A stretch of DNA of 10,281 nucleotides from Gammaproteobacteria bacterium. Its GTDB lineage: Bacteria; Pseudomonadota; Gammaproteobacteria; Steroidobacterales; Steroidobacteraceae. The notes beneath the pieces are model-generated. The model made no database searches. It was not told the origin of the DNA and saw nothing but the letters and a program-made list of their open reading frames with translations. This document shows, piece by piece, positions 6,311 through 10,281 of the stretch. Both the position numbers and the translations under genes were made by a program. The stretch spans positions 1 through 10,281 of the forward strand of contig RGYP01000041.1 of assembly GCA_010031985.1 (NCBI GenBank), given 5' to 3'. Numbering within the stretch: the first letter of the stretch is position 1; every line of letters begins with the position of its first letter.

Positions 6311-6351
6311 CCGCGGCCCCTTTTGCCGGTCATCACGGACGATCCCCAGCG

Positions 6352-7452
6352 ATGCCTTCAATGTTTACGCAGCGCAAGTTCGCGCTCGCCGCAGCCCTTC
6401 TCGGCATGGCCCTCGCGCTCATCGCCTGCTCGGATAAAGGCACCGGTAGCCGGGAAGGCGGGCAGCGCCCGGGGCCGGGGGGCGCCGGCGGCCCACCACC
6501 GGCAACGGTCATCACGAGTCGCGTCGAACGGCGTCCGTTCGGGCCCGTCATCGAAGCCGTGGGTACGGCGCTCGCCCGCGAGTCGGTGGAAATCACTTCC
6601 AAGTCGGCCAACACGGTCACGGCAATTCGCTTCCAAGAGGGTCAACGCGTCGCTGCGGGGGCAATTTTGGTCGAACTCGACCGCGCGCAAGTCGCCGCGG
6701 CGCTCGCCGAGGCGGAGGCCAATCTGATCGAAGCACGCAACCAGTTCAATCGGGGTCGCGACCTGTCGGTGAGCTCTGCTCTCTCGAAGGCGCAGCTCGA
6801 TCAACTCCAAACGGCAGTCAAAACCGGCGAGTCGCGAGTCGCTGCCGCGCGTGCGCGACTCGAAGATACGGTCATCCGTGCACCGTTCGCCGGCCGCACC
6901 GGGTTTCGCAAAGTCAGCCGAGGCGGTCTCGTCAATCCAGGCACCGTCATCACCACACTCGACGACAGCTCGGTGATCAAGCTCGAGTTCACCGTGCCGC
7001 AATCCTTCCTCAATGATTTGGCACCCGGACTCGCGGTCGAAGCCCGCGCCGAAGGACTCGGCGGCCGGGTCTTCAACGGCAAGATCACCACCATCGACTC
7101 GCGCATCGACCCCGTGACCCGCGCCATCGCCGTGCGCGCCGAGCTGCCGAACGCCGACGGGGCCCTGCGGCCGGGCCTGTTCATGAGTGTGCGGCTACGT
7201 GGCAAACCGATCGACACTTTGATGATTCCCGAAGAAGCGCTGGTACCCGAAGAAGGCCGCAGCTTCGTATTCGTTGTCGAAGACGGCAAGGCGCTGCAAC
7301 GCGAAGTGCGTACGGGTGGGCGCGAACCGGGAAGCGTTGCCATCGTCGACGGGCTGACCGGGAACGAAACGGTGATCGTCGAAGGCACGCAGCGCACACG
7401 CAATGGCGGCAAGGTCAACGCCCAGCCGCGTACGAGCACTCCCGGCACCTGA
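6352..7452 (+). CDS. RND efflux periplasmic adaptor (membrane fusion) lipoprotein
   Basis: A 366-residue AcrA/MexE-class adaptor that links the inner-membrane pump to an outer-membrane channel. The lipobox LIAC puts the lipidated cysteine at residue 26, followed by SDKG and a Gly/Pro-rich linker (36-50). The barrel-sandwich (lipoyl) half-motif is SKSANTVTAIRFQEGQRVAA (83-102) with GAILVELD. A short alpha-hairpin spans about 112-170 (QVAAALAEAEANLIEARNQF...SRVAAARARLEDT), then the second lipoyl half IRAPFAGRTGFRKVSRGGLV (175-194). The beta-barrel includes IKLEFTVPQSFLNDLAPG and DPVTRAIAVRAELPN; the RPGLFMSVRL strand and the membrane-proximal domain end the protein. Length is normal. An alternative ATG at 6361 would shorten the signal peptide by three residues; neither start has a strong ribosome binding site. 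The pump gene follows after 11 bases, so the two are surely one operon. Pumped substrates cannot be told. Confidence 0.93.
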   Translation: MPSMFTQRKFALAAALLGMALALIACSDKGTGSREGGQRPGPGGAGGPPPATVITSRVERRPFGPVIEAVGTALARESVEITSKSANTVTAIRFQEGQRVAAGAILVELDRAQVAAALAEAEANLIEARNQFNRGRDLSVSSALSKAQLDQLQTAVKTGESRVAAARARLEDTVIRAPFAGRTGFRKVSRGGLVNPGTVITTLDDSSVIKLEFTVPQSFLNDLAPGLAVEARAEGLGGRVFNGKITTIDSRIDPVTRAIAVRAELPNADGALRPGLFMSVRLRGKPIDTLMIPEEALVPEEGRSFVFVVEDGKALQREVRTGGREPGSVAIVDGLTGNETVIVEGTQRTRNGGKVNAQPRTSTPGT

Positions 7453-7463
7453 GAGCGCGAGCG

Positions 7464-10281
7464 ATGAGCCTCTCCGAACTCTGCATACGCCGCCCCGTCT
7501 TCGCGACGGTCCTCAGTCTGCTGCTCGTGATTTTTGGTCTGGTGGCGCTCGAACGTCTGCCGCTGCGCGAATATCCCGACATCAATCGGCCGGTCGTCTC
7601 CATCACCACCAGCTATCGTGGTGCTTCTGCCAACGTGGTCGAAAACAAGGTCACGCAGGTGATCGAGGATCGCATCGCGGGAATCGAGGGTATCGTCAAA
7701 CTCGAGTCGGACAGTGCCGACGAACGTTCGAGCATCCGCGTCGAGTTCGACGTCTCGCGAGATATCGACGACGCTGCCAACGACATCCGCGATCGCATCT
7801 CGCGCGTGGTCTCGCAATTGCCCCCGGAGGCGGACCCGCCACAAGTCGCGAAATCAGACTCGAATGCCGAGTCCATCATGTTTCTCAGTTTCAGCGCCGA
7901 GAACATGACGTCGCTGCAGGTGACCGACTACGCCGAACGCTACATCATCGATCGACTCTCTACGGTCCCCGGCGTGTCCCGCGCCTCGATGTCCGGTGCG
8001 CGCCGAGCCGCGATGCGCGTCTGGATCGACCGACAGGCCTTGGCAGCACGCGCCCTCACCGTCGGCGACATCGAATCGGCGCTACGTCGCGAAAACGTGC
8101 AGTTGCCGGCAGGACGTATCGAATCGGAACAGCGCGAATTTTCTTTGCGGACCGAAGTCGGTCTCGATAGTGCCGAGGACTTTCGTAATCTGGTGATCGG
8201 TCGCGGGCCAGAGGGTCATCTGGTACGGCTCGGCGAGGTCGCCGAAGTCCGCATCGCCGCAGAGAACGACCGCACGCTCATGCGCACCAACGGACTGGCC
8301 GGTGTCGGCATCGGCATCGAAGCGAACTCCAAGGCGAACGTGCTCGACGTCGTGCACGGCGTGCGCGAAGAAGTCGACCGACTGCAGAAAACGCTACCCA
8401 AAGGCGCAACGCTGATGGTCACCGTCGACAACGGCGTGGCGATCGAAGCGGCGCTGCGCGAGGTGCTGATCGCAGTGATCTTCGCGTTCATCTCGGTGCT
8501 GATCGTCATTTACGGCTTTCTGGGTACGCTGCGAACCACCATCATTCCGGCCATCACCATTCCGGTATCGGTGATCGCGGGATTCATGTTCGTCTACGCG
8601 CTCGACTATTCTTTGAACGTGATCACGCTGCTCGGGGTCGTGCTGGCGATCGGGCTCGTGGTCGACGACTCGATCGTGGTACTCGAGAACATCCATCGTC
8701 GCGCCGAACTCGATGAGCCTTCCATGGTCGCCGCGATTCGCGGCAGTCGCGAAATCGCCTTCGCGGTGATCGCCACCACCCTGACTCTGGTCACGGTGTT
8801 CGTGCCCATCTCCTTCTTGCCCGGTGACAACGGCCGCCTGTTCCGCGAGTTCGGTCTGACGCTCGCCGCCTCGGTGCTGCTCTCGGCGCTGGTCGCGCTG
8901 ACACTGACGCCGATGATGGCCTCGCGATTACCACCAGAACGCGAAATGAAGCACGGTCGTTTCGCCAAGTGGATCGAAAGCTTCTTCAAAAAAATGACTG
9001 CTGCTTACGAGGTTCGCCTGCGCCAACTGATGCGACGACCTTGGCTGATCGTCGGTGGAGTGCTCGGCCTGGGCTTCCTCGGCGCGCTGAGCTTTCGCGC
9101 CTTGCCCTCGGAGTTCATGCCCGCAGCCGATGCGGGACGCGTGATGGTCACGCTGACCGCACCCGAAGGTGCAAGCTTCGAATACACCTCCGAATATGGA
9201 CGTCGACTCGAAGCCATTGCACAAAGCGGCCTCGATTCCGGCGAAGTGCGTCGAGTCACTCTGCGGGTGCCCGGCAGCTACGATGGCACCGGGGCGGTGA
9301 ACTCGGCACGGCTCATTCTCACTCTCGAAGATTGGGGAGCGCGTGAACGCTCTGCGCAGGAAATCGCCGCGTCGTTCCAGCGAGAGCTCGCCGGCCTTCC
9401 GGGCGTGCGCGCCAACACCATGGTGCCCGGCGGCATGCGCGGTGGCTGGGGCAAACCGGTTGAAGCCGTGCTCGGCGGCCCCGACTACGAGAGCCTCGCC
9501 GCCTGGTCAGAGAAGCTGACCAAACTCGCCGAGGACAACCCGGGACTCACGGGCGTCGACAGCAGCTACAAGCCGCGCAAGCCACAGATTCGTATCGCCA
9601 TCGATCGTAACCGCGCCGCCGACCTCGGTGTGTCTTTGCAGACCGTCGGTCGGACGCTCGAAACCATGCTGGGCTCACGCATCGTCACCACGTTCATCGA
9701 TCGCGGTCGCGAATACAACGTCGTGCTGCAGGGCCGCGCCGACGAACGCGCCACCACCACCGATCTCACCAATCTCATGGTGCGCTCCGATCGCACCGGC
9801 GAGTTGGTGCCACTCGCCAGCGTGGTGCGCCTCAACGAAACCGCCGGCGCCACCGAGCTCAGTCGCTTCAATCGACTGCGTTCCGTGGAAATCGGCGCAG
9901 GTCTCGCCGAGGGTTACACCATGGGTGAGGCGATCAAATGGTTCGAAGACACCGTCGCGCGTGAGTTGCCGCCCGAGGCGACGCTGATGTGGGATGGCGA
10001 GTCGGGTGACTACGTGCGCAGCGGCGGACAGATGTGGACCACGCTGCTATTCGCCGTGATCATCGTGTTTTTGGTGCTGGCTGCGCAGTTCGAAAGCTTC
10101 GTGCATCCAGCGATCATCATGGTCACGGTACCGCTCGCACTGCTCGGCGCCGTGTTTGGCCTGCAGTTGCATGGCATGAGCGTGAACATCTTCAGCCAGA
10201 TCGCCGTCATCATGCTGATAGGCATTGCCGCAAAAAACGGCGTGCTCATCGTCGAGTTCGCCAACCAGTTGCGCGAGCGAG
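7464..10281 (+). CDS. RND efflux pump, inner-membrane permease subunit (AcrB/MexF class), 3' partial
   Basis: Proton-driven exporter of the HAE1-type resistance-nodulation-division family. The 939 visible residues begin MSLSELCIRRPVFATVLSLL (TM1) and YPDINRPVVSI, the usual pump opening. The first porter region carries GARRAAMRVWIDRQALAARA. TM4 contains GLVVDDSIVVLEN, with the proton-relay aspartates D401 and D402. The helix pair before it (VIFAFISVLIVIYGF and IIPAITIPVSVIAGF) and the VTVFVPISFLPG helix are normal. The second half restarts with PWLIVGGVLGLGFL (TM7), then LPSEFMPAADAGRVMVTLTAPEG. TM10 contains IGIAAKNGVLIVEFAN with the relay lysine K924. The frame runs off the right edge; about 80-110 residues (TM11-12) are missing from the window, not from the gene. 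The start follows the adaptor stop by 11 bases with GAGAG as a modest ribosome binding site. The class is certain; the substrates are unknown. Confidence 0.95.
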   Translation, partial: MSLSELCIRRPVFATVLSLLLVIFGLVALERLPLREYPDINRPVVSITTSYRGASANVVENKVTQVIEDRIAGIEGIVKLESDSADERSSIRVEFDVSRDIDDAANDIRDRISRVVSQLPPEADPPQVAKSDSNAESIMFLSFSAENMTSLQVTDYAERYIIDRLSTVPGVSRASMSGARRAAMRVWIDRQALAARALTVGDIESALRRENVQLPAGRIESEQREFSLRTEVGLDSAEDFRNLVIGRGPEGHLVRLGEVAEVRIAAENDRTLMRTNGLAGVGIGIEANSKANVLDVVHGVREEVDRLQKTLPKGATLMVTVDNGVAIEAALREVLIAVIFAFISVLIVIYGFLGTLRTTIIPAITIPVSVIAGFMFVYALDYSLNVITLLGVVLAIGLVVDDSIVVLENIHRRAELDEPSMVAAIRGSREIAFAVIATTLTLVTVFVPISFLPGDNGRLFREFGLTLAASVLLSALVALTLTPMMASRLPPEREMKHGRFAKWIESFFKKMTAAYEVRLRQLMRRPWLIVGGVLGLGFLGALSFRALPSEFMPAADAGRVMVTLTAPEGASFEYTSEYGRRLEAIAQSGLDSGEVRRVTLRVPGSYDGTGAVNSARLILTLEDWGARERSAQEIAASFQRELAGLPGVRANTMVPGGMRGGWGKPVEAVLGGPDYESLAAWSEKLTKLAEDNPGLTGVDSSYKPRKPQIRIAIDRNRAADLGVSLQTVGRTLETMLGSRIVTTFIDRGREYNVVLQGRADERATTTDLTNLMVRSDRTGELVPLASVVRLNETAGATELSRFNRLRSVEIGAGLAEGYTMGEAIKWFEDTVARELPPEATLMWDGESGDYVRSGGQMWTTLLFAVIIVFLVLAAQFESFVHPAIIMVTVPLALLGAVFGLQLHGMSVNIFSQIAVIMLIGIAAKNGVLIVEFANQLRER

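Noticed and set aside
1..10281. CRISPR arrays, tRNA or rRNA genes, insertion sequences, phage genes
   Set aside because: No spaced direct repeats, RNA gene signatures, transposase motifs or terminal inverted repeats were seen; nearly all the sequence is explained by the listed genes.

Overview
The window is GC-rich, densely coded proteobacterial DNA. A TonB-dependent receptor, Tat and lipoprotein signals and an RND efflux pump show a Gram-negative cell. The receptor style (TonB box of the EVVVTARK type) and the adaptor and pump sequences suggest a gammaproteobacterium of the Steroidobacter/Nevskia kind or a sphingomonad-like relative; this is a guess from style, not a placement. No RNA genes, CRISPR arrays, insertion sequences or phage genes were seen, and no stretch without a gene exceeds about 170 bases.

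Layout. On the minus strand, 1-1611 encodes a TonB-dependent receptor that runs off the left edge. Its last 33 visible codons (99-1) do not look like a receptor. They read in frame as a conserved internal stretch of methylmalonyl-CoA mutase, so the left edge is a chimera, either an assembly misjoin or a true rearrangement. A 169-base divergent intergenic region (1612-1780) carries two inverted repeats and a weak candidate promoter. On the plus strand, four closely spaced genes follow: a periplasmic six-bladed PD40 (TolB-like) propeller protein (1781-2878), a Tat-exported nitrilase-fold protein (2903-4114), a MaoC-like hot-dog dehydratase (4126-4605) and a D-2-hydroxyacid dehydrogenase (4621-5577). 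A periplasmic protein resembling DUF3313 follows (5588-6307), then an RND efflux adaptor lipoprotein (6352-7452) and its inner-membrane pump subunit (7464 to the right edge, cut short).

How they may work together. The divergent receptor and the first four plus-strand genes look like an uptake and degradation locus for an unknown organic compound: outer-membrane import, a periplasmic propeller, a periplasmic C-N hydrolase-fold protein, then cytoplasmic hydration/dehydration and 2-hydroxyacid redox steps. This is inferred from gene order only. The nitrilase-fold protein appears to lack the family's catalytic cysteine (Thr252 by my hand alignment), so it may not be a conventional amidase. The efflux genes form a standard adaptor-pump pair; no outer-membrane channel gene is visible.
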